Shown one piece after another: positions 48,568 through 59,052 of a stretch of DNA of 64,000 nt. The notes under the pieces are model-generated. The model ran no database searches and was not told where the DNA came from. It saw nothing but the letters and a program-made list of their open reading frames with translations. The DNA lies in contig DASTPP010000012.1 of NCBI GenBank assembly GCA_035762175.1, positions 41,203-105,202 of the forward strand, written 5' to 3'. This DNA comes from DASTPP01 sp035762175 (GTDB taxonomy: Bacteria; Myxococcota_A; Polyangia; Polyangiales; Polyangiaceae). Each line of letters begins with the position of its first letter. Within the stretch, counting starts at the first letter, position 1. A program made the translations under genes and the position numbers.

Positions 48568-49368
48568 ATGGCTGATTTGGACGTGGGTTTGCAAACTGCG
48601 GACAGAGCACGGCGTGCCACGAGTAACCCGCGCTATCTGATTCCCGAAGATAAATACGAGCACGGCCACCCGGAAGTCATTTTCTGGACCGATCACTTCC
48701 TGCGGGAGGCGAACAAGCGCAACGTGTTCGTCAACATCAGGGCGACCCTGAAGAGCAAGCGCTCACTGGCCGCGGCGGAGACCATGGCGACCGCCTGGTA
48801 CGATTTTACCCGGTACGTGCCCGTGTTCATCACGAAGGCCGTTGCGCAAACCGACGACCCGGAGCGCCAGCACCACCTCATCCAAATCGCTTACGACGAG
48901 CTGGGCGGCCGCGACAAGGCGTTGATCCACTCGAACCTGTTCCTCGAGGCGATCGATAAGATCGGCGTCAAAATCGTCCCCTGCCGCTCCAGCTCGTCGA
49001 TCAAAGAGATCCTCCACGTGCTGGACAAGACGTTGGTGGGCACGAAGAGCCAGTACGGGATCGTGGGGCTGCTGATGAGCTTCGAGATTATCGCCGAAGA
49101 GAACATCGAGACGCTCTTCGACGGCCTCTGCCACGAAGCCGATTGCAAAGAGCCGCTGTCGGCGAGCCCGTTTTTCAAGATCCACCGCGCCGACGAGACG
49201 GAGCACATCCGACACTCGGTGGCCAATTTCCTCCGGTTTTGCGTCACCGAGGCGCAGCGGGAGGAGTTCAAGCGCTCGTTCGACGAGGGCATCGACTTCT
49301 GGCACCGGTTTTGGGACCAGTGCGCCCGCATGATCAACCTGGAGGCGGATCTGCGCGTCAGCGCTTGA
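48568..49368 (+). CDS. Heme-oxygenase-like diiron oxidase (HDO)
   Basis: A 266-residue helical protein with the ligand pattern of the HDO superfamily (SznF central domain, UndA, BesC, BelK/HrmI, CADD). First helix: YDELGGRDKALIHSNLF, Glu111 and His121. Second: SFEIIAEENIETL, Glu173 or Glu177. Third: FKIHRADETEHIRHS, His206, Asp209 and His213. These enzymes use a diiron centre and O2 for N-oxygenation, oxidative decarboxylation or C-C cleavage of amino acids and fatty acids. An AAGGAG site 8-13 nt upstream supports the ATG. Together with the ATP-grasp and 2-oxoglutarate enzymes it points to oxidative tailoring of an amino acid. The reaction type cannot be chosen from sequence alone. Confidence 0.85.
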   Translation: MADLDVGLQTADRARRATSNPRYLIPEDKYEHGHPEVIFWTDHFLREANKRNVFVNIRATLKSKRSLAAAETMATAWYDFTRYVPVFITKAVAQTDDPERQHHLIQIAYDELGGRDKALIHSNLFLEAIDKIGVKIVPCRSSSSIKEILHVLDKTLVGTKSQYGIVGLLMSFEIIAEENIETLFDGLCHEADCKEPLSASPFFKIHRADETEHIRHSVANFLRFCVTEAQREEFKRSFDEGIDFWHRFWDQCARMINLEADLRVSA

Positions 49369-49480
49369 CGCCGGCCAGCCCGGCCAATCGGAAACTGGGA
49401 CGTGGCCGCGACGGGCGCGGCTCGGGCGTCGGGGGTGGCTGCGCGGAGGCCTCCGCCGCGTTGAATCAGAGGACATCGCC

Positions 49481-50710
49481 ATGAAGACCGTCGTATTCAT
49501 CGAGACCAACTTCAGCGGGCTCGACGCCATCAGGTACTGCAAAGAAAAAGGGTATCGCTCGGTCCTGGTCACCGACAGCTTCGAGCGCTTCCGCAAGTGG
49601 TTTCCGGCGTCGTGCCTCTACAAGCTGGACCTGGCCGACATCGTGATCTCGGTCAAGAACTCCAACGACCTCGACGAGGTCCGCCAGGCGCTGCACGACA
49701 AGCTCGACTCGATCGACGCCCTGATGACCTTCGCGGAGATCCGGACCCGCGTGGCGGCAAAGCTCTGCCGGGAGCTGGGCCTGCGCGGCGCCAACCCGGA
49801 CGCGATCGCGGTGGCGCAGGACAAATGCCGTTTCCGCCAGGTCCTCCTCGAGCGCGGGGCCGACACGGTCCGGTGCTTCGAGATCGACCGCGTCGAGCTG
49901 CTCCCGACGCTGAAAGGGCGGGTCAGCTTCCCCTGCTTCCTCAAGCCGGTGCGCGGGCATTCGAGCATCGGGGCGATGGCGTGTCGCAGCGAGTCCGAAA
50001 TCGAAAGCGTCGTGGCGGCGCTGCGCGACATCGACGAGGACTGGATCTCGCCGGCCTTCGTGGTGGAGGACTACCTCGAGGGCGACCTCGTCAGCGTCGA
50101 GATGCTGACGGTCGGCCCGGGGCGGCATCACGTCATCGGCATCGCCGACCGAGACGTCGTCAAGGGCAGCATCGAGATCGGCTCGTCGTTCCCGCTGGTG
50201 AACGAGCACCGCGCGGCGATCGAGCGGAAGGCGCGCCAAGCGCTCGACGCGATCGGCTACGACTTCGGCCCCAGCCACATCGAGATCATGGTGACCGAGA
50301 TCGGCCCCCACCTCGTCGAGGTGAACACGCGGGTGGGCGGCAGCGGACATTCGGTGATGCTCGACCTCTCCACGTCTCGGTCCATCGTCGGCGACTGCGT
50401 CGAGCTTTGCCTCGGCACCCTCGCCCAGTCGGACCAGCTGTACCGATCCTCGCAGGGCGCGGCCTGGAAATGCTTCGTCAGCCAGGCCACCGGCACCATC
50501 TCCAGCATGCCCTCGCTCGAGGCCATCAAGAGCCACCCCGGCGTCGAAGAGGTCTGGCTGCACCACGAAGTGGGCGACGAGATCAAGGGCCTGGACTCCA
50601 ACTACAGCTGGATCGTGCAGGTGATGTGCACGGGGAGAGACCAGCAGGAGGCCAAGCGCAATGCCGCCCGGGCCGTCGATTTCGTCGCCGAGCACACCGT
50701 AATCGCGTGA
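49481..50710 (+). CDS. ATP-grasp carboxylate-amine ligase
   Basis: A 409-residue ATP-grasp enzyme. The N-terminal preATP-grasp fold begins MKTVVFIETNFSGLDAIRYC. The ATP-binding part has Lys155 (FPCFLKPVRGHSSIGA) and FVVEDYLEGDLVSVEM (193-208). The metal site is HIEIMVTEIGPHLVEVNTRV, with Glu280-x-Asn282-x-Arg284. It resembles the amino-acid ligases of natural-product pathways (BacD-, BesA- and dapdiamide-type), which activate a carboxylate as acyl phosphate and join it to an amine. It probably makes the amide or dipeptide bond of the cluster product. Confidence 0.88.
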   Translation: MKTVVFIETNFSGLDAIRYCKEKGYRSVLVTDSFERFRKWFPASCLYKLDLADIVISVKNSNDLDEVRQALHDKLDSIDALMTFAEIRTRVAAKLCRELGLRGANPDAIAVAQDKCRFRQVLLERGADTVRCFEIDRVELLPTLKGRVSFPCFLKPVRGHSSIGAMACRSESEIESVVAALRDIDEDWISPAFVVEDYLEGDLVSVEMLTVGPGRHHVIGIADRDVVKGSIEIGSSFPLVNEHRAAIERKARQALDAIGYDFGPSHIEIMVTEIGPHLVEVNTRVGGSGHSVMLDLSTSRSIVGDCVELCLGTLAQSDQLYRSSQGAAWKCFVSQATGTISSMPSLEAIKSHPGVEEVWLHHEVGDEIKGLDSNYSWIVQVMCTGRDQQEAKRNAARAVDFVAEHTVIA

Positions 50711-50723
50711 GGAGACAAAGGTG

Positions 50724-51968
50724 ATGTTTGAGATCAACAGGGGGCGAGTCAACTTGCTCCTCAGCACCGCGGCCTTTTCCATCTCGTCGGCGGGGTCCGT
50801 GCTGCTGCACATCGTGCTGGCCATGGCCATCTACGCAAAGACCGGGTCGGGCTTGATGACGTCCCTGTTCGTCTCCCTCCAATGGGTCCCCGCGCTGATG
50901 GTGGTGCTCTACCGCAGCGACTGGGACCACGGCATGAACCCGCGCGTGCGCTGGTACCTGCTCGACCTGACGTCGGCCGTGCTCACCGTGCCGATCCTGT
51001 TCTTTATCACGGAGGCGAACTACTGGCCCATCGTCGGCCTCCTCCTGGTCCGAGGCCTGGTGGACCAGGTGAACCGGATCAACAAGACCGTCGCCACGCG
51101 GGTCCTGTTCCCGAAGGCCAAGTCGACCCACTACGCCTCGTTCCTGCAAACCGGATATCACGCCGGCATCGGGCTGGGCGCCATCGCCGGCACCCTGGCC
51201 GCGCGCTCCATCGACATGCGCACCGTCGTGGCGATCGACGCGCTCACGTTCGTCGTGTCGGCGGTGCTCGTGTTCTTCACCCGGTGCGTCGAAGAGGCCG
51301 GGCCGGCGAACGGCTCGACCCGGAAGCCCCTCGCCGGCCGCATCGCCGAGTATCGGGACGCCCTTCGCACGGACCGGCGCCTGCTCATCTGCGCGATGCT
51401 GATGCCGGTCACCGCCACCTTCTTCCAGGGTTCCTACAGCGTCCTCCAGCCGATCTTCCCCGTCCAGAAGCACGGGCTCGGGTCGTCGGCGGTGTCGGCC
51501 TCGTACGTGCTCGCCAGCATCGCGATCATCGTCGGCTCGTCGTCGTTCTCGATCTTCTGCAAGAAGTACCGGCTTTTCGAACGGCCTTTTCTACACACCC
51601 GCATCCTCGTGGCGGCGCTGTCGCTGGTCACCGCGGCCCTGTACGTGGGCTCCGTCTGGGTGGGCAACCCGCTCGTGGGCGCCGCGCTGTTCACGCTGAT
51701 GATCGTGACATTCGAGTTTACCTGGATGACCGGCTACGGCGGTACCGTGGCCTTCGCGCCCAAGGGCCAGCTCGGTTCGGTCTTCGGCATCTCGTTCGCC
51801 ATCGGCTGCTTCCTGGCGAGCGTCCTCGCGGCCACCGTCGGCATGCTGCTCGACTACCTCGGAAACGACTTCGTGCGCCTGGTGGGGCTGCTGATGGCCG
51901 CGTTCCTCGCCGTGATCTTCGTCGCCATGCCGAGCCTCAAGAGCGCGGACCCGGCCCCCGCCGCCTGA
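50724..51968 (+). CDS. MFS exporter
   Basis: A 414-residue membrane protein with about 12 helices in the MFS_3/EntS-like pattern (VNLLLSTAAFSISSAGSVLL, VGLLLVRGLVDQVNRINKTV, GLGAIAGTLAARSIDMRTVV, FGISFAIGCFLASVLAATVG). This group exports siderophores and other small metabolites. It sits directly between the ligase and oxygenase genes, so export of the cluster product is the obvious role. The ATG at 50724 lies 8 nt after GGAGA; the GTG at 50721 is an alternative. Confidence 0.87.
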   Translation: MFEINRGRVNLLLSTAAFSISSAGSVLLHIVLAMAIYAKTGSGLMTSLFVSLQWVPALMVVLYRSDWDHGMNPRVRWYLLDLTSAVLTVPILFFITEANYWPIVGLLLVRGLVDQVNRINKTVATRVLFPKAKSTHYASFLQTGYHAGIGLGAIAGTLAARSIDMRTVVAIDALTFVVSAVLVFFTRCVEEAGPANGSTRKPLAGRIAEYRDALRTDRRLLICAMLMPVTATFFQGSYSVLQPIFPVQKHGLGSSAVSASYVLASIAIIVGSSSFSIFCKKYRLFERPFLHTRILVAALSLVTAALYVGSVWVGNPLVGAALFTLMIVTFEFTWMTGYGGTVAFAPKGQLGSVFGISFAIGCFLASVLAATVGMLLDYLGNDFVRLVGLLMAAFLAVIFVAMPSLKSADPAPAA

Positions 51969-52050
51969 CCGAAGCCCGAGCCGCCGGCGCGAAGACCGCG
52001 TCGGCCCCGCCGGCACCGGGCCAACCAAACGCAACGCAAAGGATGAACAG

Positions 52051-52833
52051 ATGGGTAACTGGATCAAGCAAGAGCTGTGCGAGCTCACCGAAGAAAACCT
52101 CAACCTGCTGCTGAATTTCAAGATCCCCGGCATCATCATCAAGGGCTTCCTGCCCCGGGAGACCTGCCACGCCGTCGCCGAACGGCTGCGCGCGATGTCC
52201 TTCGCGAACTACGGCCACCTGAAGGACATCCCCGTCCACCAAGTCGGGCTGTGCCACAACGAGTGGGCGCACGTCGAGAAGTCGGTCTACTTCAGCAAGA
52301 AGGACCAGGCGCAGGCGATCGTGGACGGCATCTACCAGGGTCTGACCATCGACCCCGTTCGCATGGTGATTGACGCCATCGCCAGCCGGGGCAAGCGCCC
52401 GGCCGGGCTGTTCGAGGAGCCCGGGTTCGGCAGTTACTTCGCCGGCGCGTTCCGGAGCTTCCGCGGCCACGGGCGGCTCCACGCCGACCACGCGCCCAGC
52501 CACATTCGTCAGCCTTGGGCGGTCACCGAAATCAGCCGCCAGATGACCTGGAATGTCTACTACAGCATGCTCAACCACGGCGGCGAGCTGGTCATCTACG
52601 ACACCATTCACACGTCCGAGAACGACACCATGAAGGTGCCGGGCGAGTATTACTTCCCGTACGAGGTGCTGGAAGGCCCAGACCATTTGAAGATCACGCC
52701 CGAAGTCGGCGACATGATCATGTTCAACACCCAGAACTTCCATGAGATCCTCGGCAATACCGACGGCCACCGCATCTCCCAGACCTCGTTCATCGGACTG
52801 AAGAAGGACGGCAGCCTCGGCCTGTGGTCGTGA
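52051..52833 (+). CDS. 2-Oxoglutarate/Fe(II)-dependent oxygenase
   Basis: A 260-residue cupin-fold oxygenase. The iron-binding triad is His144-x-Asp146 (GRLHADHAPSH) and His231 (TQNFHEILGN). Arg241 (DGHRISQTSFIGL) suits 2-oxoglutarate binding. The double-stranded beta-helix core includes MTWNVYYSMLNHGGELVIYD. An Asp at the second iron position indicates hydroxylase or desaturase chemistry; halogenases such as BesD have Gly or Ala there. It probably oxidises the amino acid or the ligated product. AAAGGATG precedes the ATG. Confidence 0.87.
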   Translation: MGNWIKQELCELTEENLNLLLNFKIPGIIIKGFLPRETCHAVAERLRAMSFANYGHLKDIPVHQVGLCHNEWAHVEKSVYFSKKDQAQAIVDGIYQGLTIDPVRMVIDAIASRGKRPAGLFEEPGFGSYFAGAFRSFRGHGRLHADHAPSHIRQPWAVTEISRQMTWNVYYSMLNHGGELVIYDTIHTSENDTMKVPGEYYFPYEVLEGPDHLKITPEVGDMIMFNTQNFHEILGNTDGHRISQTSFIGLKKDGSLGLWS

Positions 52834-52907
52834 GGCCACGTCCGTTCGTCCTGCCCGCCCCCTCGGCCCGGGCGCCGCCCCGACCGCCCTCGAATTGCAA
52901 AGTGACG

Positions 52908-54518
52908 ATGATGCCCTCTCTCCAACTCAAATTGCTCTTTTGTTCGGCTGCGGCCCTATCCTGTGGCGGCTCCGCGCCATCTGACAACAGCACGCTCGTC
53001 TACTGTTCGGAGGGGAACCCGGAATCGCTGAACCCGCAGCGCAGCCTCTCCGGGACGGCGCGCAACGCCACCGCCACGACCATCTACGACCGGTTGGTGG
53101 ACTTTCAGCCCGGCACCACGGTCGTGGAGCCCGCGCTGGCGGAAAGCTGGACCGTGTCGCCGGACCAAAAGTCCTACCTGTTCCGGCTGCGGCGCGGGGT
53201 CAAATTCCACACCACGGAGTACTTCCAGCCCACCCGCGACTTCAACGCCGACGACGTCGTGTTCTCGCTCGACCGGCAGATGAAGGCGGACCACCCGTTC
53301 CACCAGGTCGGCGGCGGCAACTACCAGTACTTCCAGGGCATGGGCATGGACAAGCTCATCGCCTCGGTGAGCAAGGTCAATGACTACGAGGTGAGAATCG
53401 TCCTGAACAAGCCCGAGGCGCCTTTCTTGGCCGACCTCGCCATGCCATTCATGTCCGTGCTGTCCGCGGAGTACGGCGCCCAGTTGCTGAAGGCGGGCCG
53501 GCCCGACGCCATCGACGCGCAGCCGATCGGCACCGGGCCGTACGCGTTCAAGAGCTACCAGCAGGACAGCACCATCCGCTACGCCGCGCACGACCAGCAC
53601 TGGCGCGGCAAGGCGTCGATCCCCACCCTGGTGTTCGCCATCACCCCGGACGCGAGCGTCCGCCTGCAGAAGCTCAAGCGGGGCGAGTGCCATATCGCCG
53701 TGTCGCCCCCGCCGTCCGACCTTCCCGCCATCAAGAGCGACCAGCACCTCGCGCTCCTGGAAAAGGACGGCATGAACGTCGGCTACCTCGCGATGAACGT
53801 GGAGAAGCCGCCCTTCAACAACGTCCTGGTGCGCCGCGCCGTCGCCCACGCGCTCAACAAGCGAGCGTACGTCGACGCGGTGTACTTGGGCAACGCCGAG
53901 CCGGCGATCAACCCCTACCCGTCGACGATGTGGTCGTACACCGACCGCGTGCGGACTTACCCCTACGATCCGGCCAAGGCAAAGGCCCTGCTCGCCGAGG
54001 CCGGCTACAAGGACGGCTTTCAAACCACGTTGTGGACGCTGCCCGTCAGCCGGCCGTACAACCCCAACGGCCGCAAGATGGGCGAGATGATGCAGGCCGA
54101 CTTGGCCCAGATCGGCATCAAGGTAGAGCTCGCCAGCTACGACTGGGGCACCTACTTGGACAAGGTCAAGCGGGGCGAGCACGCCATGGTTCAGCTGGGG
54201 TGGACGGGCGACAACGGCGATCCGGACAACTTCCTCTACACGCTCCTCAGCTGCGACTCCGTGACGCGCGGCTCGAACAACTCGCGCTACTGCAACAACG
54301 AATTCAACGGCTTGATCACCGAGGCGCAAACGACCTACGAAGGCAAGGTACGGACGGAGCTGTACCAGAAGGCCCTGGCCAAGCTCAGCGAGGACGTGCC
54401 GATCGTGCCCCTCGCGCACTCGAAGGTCTTCCGCGCGCTGAGCGACCGGGTGGTCGGGTACGCCATGAACCCGTTCGACCTGGACTATTTCTCCGCCCTC
54501 ACGCTCAAGCGCCCCTGA
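52908..54518 (+). CDS. Dpp/Opp-type peptide-binding lipoprotein
   Basis: A 536-residue SBP_bac_5 family protein with signal and lipobox LSC (Cys19). Typical family stretches: STLVYCSEGNPESLNPQRSL, SGTARNATATTIYDRLVDFQ, LAESWTVSPDQKSYLFRLRR, GVKFHTTEYFQPTRDFNADD, QPIGTGPYAFKSYQ. Length matches DppA (about 535). It captures a di- or oligopeptide, heme, opine or metal-chelate ligand for the permeases encoded next. In-frame sequence upstream of ATGATG (52908) overlaps the oxygenase gene and is not signal-like. Confidence 0.9.
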   Translation: MMPSLQLKLLFCSAAALSCGGSAPSDNSTLVYCSEGNPESLNPQRSLSGTARNATATTIYDRLVDFQPGTTVVEPALAESWTVSPDQKSYLFRLRRGVKFHTTEYFQPTRDFNADDVVFSLDRQMKADHPFHQVGGGNYQYFQGMGMDKLIASVSKVNDYEVRIVLNKPEAPFLADLAMPFMSVLSAEYGAQLLKAGRPDAIDAQPIGTGPYAFKSYQQDSTIRYAAHDQHWRGKASIPTLVFAITPDASVRLQKLKRGECHIAVSPPPSDLPAIKSDQHLALLEKDGMNVGYLAMNVEKPPFNNVLVRRAVAHALNKRAYVDAVYLGNAEPAINPYPSTMWSYTDRVRTYPYDPAKAKALLAEAGYKDGFQTTLWTLPVSRPYNPNGRKMGEMMQADLAQIGIKVELASYDWGTYLDKVKRGEHAMVQLGWTGDNGDPDNFLYTLLSCDSVTRGSNNSRYCNNEFNGLITEAQTTYEGKVRTELYQKALAKLSEDVPIVPLAHSKVFRALSDRVVGYAMNPFDLDYFSALTLKRP

Positions 54519-54531
54519 GGAGCCGCTCGCC

Positions 54532-55548
54532 ATGGCCAGCATTACCAAACTCGGCGGGCTGCTGTCCACGCTGCTCGGGATTACCCTGATCGCGTTCTTC
54601 GTGATCCGGGCGGCCCCGGGGGACCCGGTGCTGCTCATGGCCGGCGAGCGCGGCGCCGACCCGAGCCAGTACCAGGCGACGTCGATACGGCTGGGCCTCG
54701 ACAAGCCGTTGGTCGAACAATACCGCAGCTTCGTCGCCCGGGCGGGCCGCGGCGATCTGGGCACGTCGATCGTGTCCGGGCGCCCGGTCGGCTCCGAGCT
54801 GCTGGCCCATTGGCCCGCGAGCATCGAGCTCGGCTTGGCGGCCGTCCTGACCGCCGCGCTGATCGGGATCTCGGCCGGGGTGGCCGCGGCGGTGCACCAG
54901 AACCGCCCAATCGACTACGTCGTGACCGCCGGCTCGCTGGTCGGTTACTCCATGCCGATATTCTGGCTGGGGCTGCTCCTCATCCTGGTCTGCTCGGTGG
55001 CGCTCGGAATCACGCCGGTGTCCGGCCGCATCGACACGCTCTATGACGTGCAGCCGGTCACGGGGTTCATGACCGTCGACACCCTGCTCCCGGCCGCCAC
55101 GGGCAGGTACGGCTTGGCCGCGTTCCGCAGCGCCTTGCACCACCTGCTGCTGCCGACCTTGACGATGGCCGCCGTGCCGATCGCCGTGTTCGCACGCATG
55201 ACCCGCTCCAGCATGGTCGGGGTCCTGTCCGAAGACTATATCCGCTTCGCCCGCTCCAAGGGGTTGGCCGAGTCGCGGGTGATCTGGCTGCACGCGATGC
55301 GAAACGCGCTGCTGCCGATCATCACGGTGGGCGGGCTCTTCTTCGTCAGCGCGGCGATCGCCGGCGCGATTCTCACCGAGTCCATCTTCGCGTGGCCGGG
55401 CGTCGGCCGCTATATCGTGAGCAGCGTCTACGCCCGCGATTACCCGGTCATCCAGGGTAGCATCCTTCTCGTCGGCGTGCTGGTCACGTTTGTGAACGTC
55501 ACGGTCGACCAATTGTATCGAGTCGCCGACCCGAGGATGCGAGCCTGA
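54532..55548 (+). CDS. ABC importer permease (DppB-like)
   Basis: A 338-residue permease starting after GAGGAG. The first helix (LLSTLLGITLIAFFVIRAAP) leads into GDPVLLMAGERG, the classical DppB/OppB N-terminus. A periplasmic domain and five further helices follow, with an EAA loop DYIRFARSKGLAESRVIWLH. It forms the channel with the following permease. It starts 13 nt after the binding-protein stop, so all five importer genes are one transcription unit. Confidence 0.92.
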   Translation: MASITKLGGLLSTLLGITLIAFFVIRAAPGDPVLLMAGERGADPSQYQATSIRLGLDKPLVEQYRSFVARAGRGDLGTSIVSGRPVGSELLAHWPASIELGLAAVLTAALIGISAGVAAAVHQNRPIDYVVTAGSLVGYSMPIFWLGLLLILVCSVALGITPVSGRIDTLYDVQPVTGFMTVDTLLPAATGRYGLAAFRSALHHLLLPTLTMAAVPIAVFARMTRSSMVGVLSEDYIRFARSKGLAESRVIWLHAMRNALLPIITVGGLFFVSAAIAGAILTESIFAWPGVGRYIVSSVYARDYPVIQGSILLVGVLVTFVNVTVDQLYRVADPRMRA

Positions 55549-55549
55549 C

Positions 55550-56403
55550 ATGACCGACCTCTCATTGCACAAAACGAGCTGGCCGAGCCTCGGCGCGTCC
55601 GGCCGGCTCGGCCTGCTCTGCGTGCTGTCCTTGGCGATGCTCGGGGGGCTGGGCCCCCTGATCCTGAACCTGGACCCGTTCAGCCTGAGCGACAGCCGGC
55701 TCGCCGACCCTCGCTGGCTGCTGGGGCGCGGGCCGGTGCTGGGCACGGACGACCTCGGGCGGGACATGCTGTCGCGGCTCGCCTACGGGGCGCGCAGCTC
55801 GCTGAGCATCGGCGCCGGCGTGGTGGCCTTCTCGGCGCTCGTCGGCACGCTGCTCGGCCTCCTCGCCGGCGTCTACGGGCGCTGGGTGGACGCGGCGGTC
55901 ACGCTCCTGACGGACTCCATCATGACTCTGCCCAGCATCCTGCTCGCGATCGTGGTCGTGGCGGTCCTCGGCCCCGGCCTGCTGAACGCGATGCTGGCGG
56001 TCACCGTGGTGGCCGTGCCCCGCTTCGCGCGCACGGTTCGGTCGGTCGCGGCCCTGGAGATGAAGAAGCAGTATGTCCTGGCGGCTCGCTCCTGCGGAAT
56101 GTCACGCTTCAAGATCCTCTGGTCAGAGATCCTCCCCAATTGCTGGGGCCCCGTGATCGTTCAATCTTCGTTGGGTTTCAGCGACGCCATCTTGGAAACC
56201 GCCGCCCTCGGCTTCCTCGGCCTCGGCGCCCAGCCGCCCGTCGCCGAATGGGGGACGATGCTGGCCGACGCCCGCCCCTTCATCGAGTCGGCCCCCTACA
56301 TGGTGGTCCTGCCCGGCGCGTGCATCATGGTCACCGTGCTGGGGTTCAACCTCTTGGGCGACGCGCTGCAAGACCTAATCGATCCCAAGAGGAGCAGGGG
56401 CTA

Positions 56404-56404
<1 letters not shown>
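55550..56404 (+). CDS. ABC importer permease (DppC-like)
   Basis: A 284-residue permease. It has the DppC/OppC hallmark LGTDDLGRDMLSRLAYGARS, six predicted helices and an EAA loop YVLAARSCGMSRFKILWSEI. It begins one base after the previous stop, and its own stop overlaps the next start (TAATG). It is the partner of the DppB-like permease. Confidence 0.92.
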
Positions 56405-57377
<973 letters not shown>

Positions 57378-57381
<4 letters not shown>

Positions 57382-58370
57382 CCACGAACATCATGACGAT
57401 CGAGCACGTGTCCAAGTCCTTCGGGGTCCGCAAATCGCTCCTCTCGAGCGTGCGTGTCCCGGCCTTGGACGACGTATCGCTTCCGTTGCGGCGTGGTCGA
57501 GTCCTCGCGCTGGTCGGCGAATCCGGCAGCGGCAAGAGCACGCTGGCGCGGCTCCTGATGAGGCTCGACGAACCCAGCGCCGGTGCCATCCGCATCGAGC
57601 AGGGTACGAACGAGGTCGACATTGCCAGCGTTCCCCTGCGCGAATACTACCGGCGGGTGCAAATGGTATTTCAAGACCCTTATGCCTCGATCAACCCGCG
57701 CAAGCGAATCTGGCAGATTGTCACGGCGGCGGCTTCCAACCTCGGCACCCATGCCCAAGGCGACATGAGGCGAGTCGCCGAAGAAAATTTGGACGCTGTC
57801 GGCATCGGGCATCAGCACTTGGACGCATTCCCCAATGCCCTCAGCGGTGGCCAGCGCCAGCGTGTCTGCATCGCGCGGGCATTGGCCGCAAAGCCGGAGC
57901 TCCTCGTGCTCGACGAGCCCTTGTCGTCCTTGGACGTCTCGATCCAGGCCCAGATCCTCAACTTGCTGCTCGAGTTGCAGCGCCGCCTCGGCCTGACGTA
58001 CCTTTTCATTTCTCACGACCTCGCGGTCGTCCGCCACATCGCCGACGACGTCGCGGTCATGTATGCAGGGCGCCTCGTAGAATACGGCACGGTGGAGGCG
58101 GTGATCGACGCGCCGAGCCACCCCTATACCAGGGCGCTGGTGGCGAGCGCCCTGGGGGGGGCGGACGGAAAACGCGGCGCAAGAGCCCGCGGTGAGCTGC
58201 AGGCCGCTACGCTGGATCAGCTCGGCTGCAATTTTTTGCCGCGCTGCGACCAGGCCGACGCCCAGTGCCAGGGACAACGACCCAGCATGCGGGCGTTTCC
58301 CGACCGCCGCGTGGCGTGCTTTCGCGCCAAACCGAGCGGGAACCATGACGGGGCCGAAACCTGCGCCTGA
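57378..58370 (+). CDS. ABC importer ATPase (DppF-like)
   Basis: A 330-residue ATPase paired with the DppD-like subunit. Walker A GESGSGKSTLARLLMRLDEP, Q-loop VQMVFQDPYASINPRKRIWQ, signature NALSGGQRQRVCIARALAAK, Walker B LLVLDEPLSSLDVSIQAQIL, then the C-terminal GCNFLPRCDQADAQCQGQRP segment. Its start overlaps the previous stop (ATGA). With it the five-gene importer is complete. Confidence 0.93.
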
Positions 58371-58434
58371 GAGCGCCGAAAGTCATTCGTCGGGGCGCCG
58401 ACCTTGAGGCCCCGCGCCTGCTCAGGAGAACCCA

Positions 58435-59052
58435 ATGATTGCCCGACTCGCCGCCATGTGCGTTTTCTCTCTCACGATGTCCATTTCTCCGGGTCCGGTC
58501 AATATGGTCATTGTCTCGTCCGGGGTCAGCCACGGCTTTCGGCGCACCATGTCCTTCGTCTCCGGCGCCACCATCGGCTTCACGCTCCTGCTGATATTCG
58601 TCGGCTTTTCGTTTCTGCAGATCGTCGGCCAGCACTCCGGCTTCATGATGGCCCTGGAGCTCGTCGGCTCCGCGTTCATCATCTACATCGGCTACAAGAT
58701 CGCCTCTTCATCCCCGGAGATTACGATCGAGAAGCGGAGCGTACCCACGTTCATGCAGGGGTTCTTGCTGCAGTGGCTCAACCCCAAGGCGTGGATAGCC
58801 TGTGCGTCCGGCGCGGCGCTGTTCTCCGACCCGAACACCAACGTTACCCTGATCACGTTCATCGTCATATATTTCTTGATCTGCTATGCGTCGCTCGCGG
58901 CCTGGGCGGTGCTGGGCGCTCGAATGTCGGTGGTTCTGAACAAAACCTCCCGCGTCCGCGCGTTCAACGTGCTGATGGGCGGTATGCTCATCGCCTCCGC
59001 TTTCTATTTGGTGTACGTGCAAATGCTCGGTCACATCCGGTCGATGGGCTGA
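58435..59052 (+). CDS. LysE/RhtB-family amino-acid exporter
   Basis: A 205-residue membrane protein with six helices. The LysE-type N-terminus contains SISPGPVNMVIVSSGVSHGF, followed by SFVSGATIGFTLLLIFVGFS and the central GFLLQWLNPKAWI, diagnostic for the family. It exports amino acids or homoserine-lactone-like compounds by proton antiport. A LysE exporter also serves the P. aeruginosa AMB (2-amino-4-methoxy-3-butenoate) toxin cluster, so a free amino-acid product or self-protection role is plausible. CAGGAGA precedes the ATG. It is the last gene of the cluster. Confidence 0.9.
   Translation: MIARLAAMCVFSLTMSISPGPVNMVIVSSGVSHGFRRTMSFVSGATIGFTLLLIFVGFSFLQIVGQHSGFMMALELVGSAFIIYIGYKIASSSPEITIEKRSVPTFMQGFLLQWLNPKAWIACASGAALFSDPNTNVTLITFIVIYFLICYASLAAWAVLGARMSVVLNKTSRVRAFNVLMGGMLIASAFYLVYVQMLGHIRSMG

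Noticed and set aside
48568..49368. Ordinary heme oxygenase
   Set aside because: The E...H / E / H-x2-D-x3-H ligand set is that of diiron HDOs; heme oxygenases lack it.
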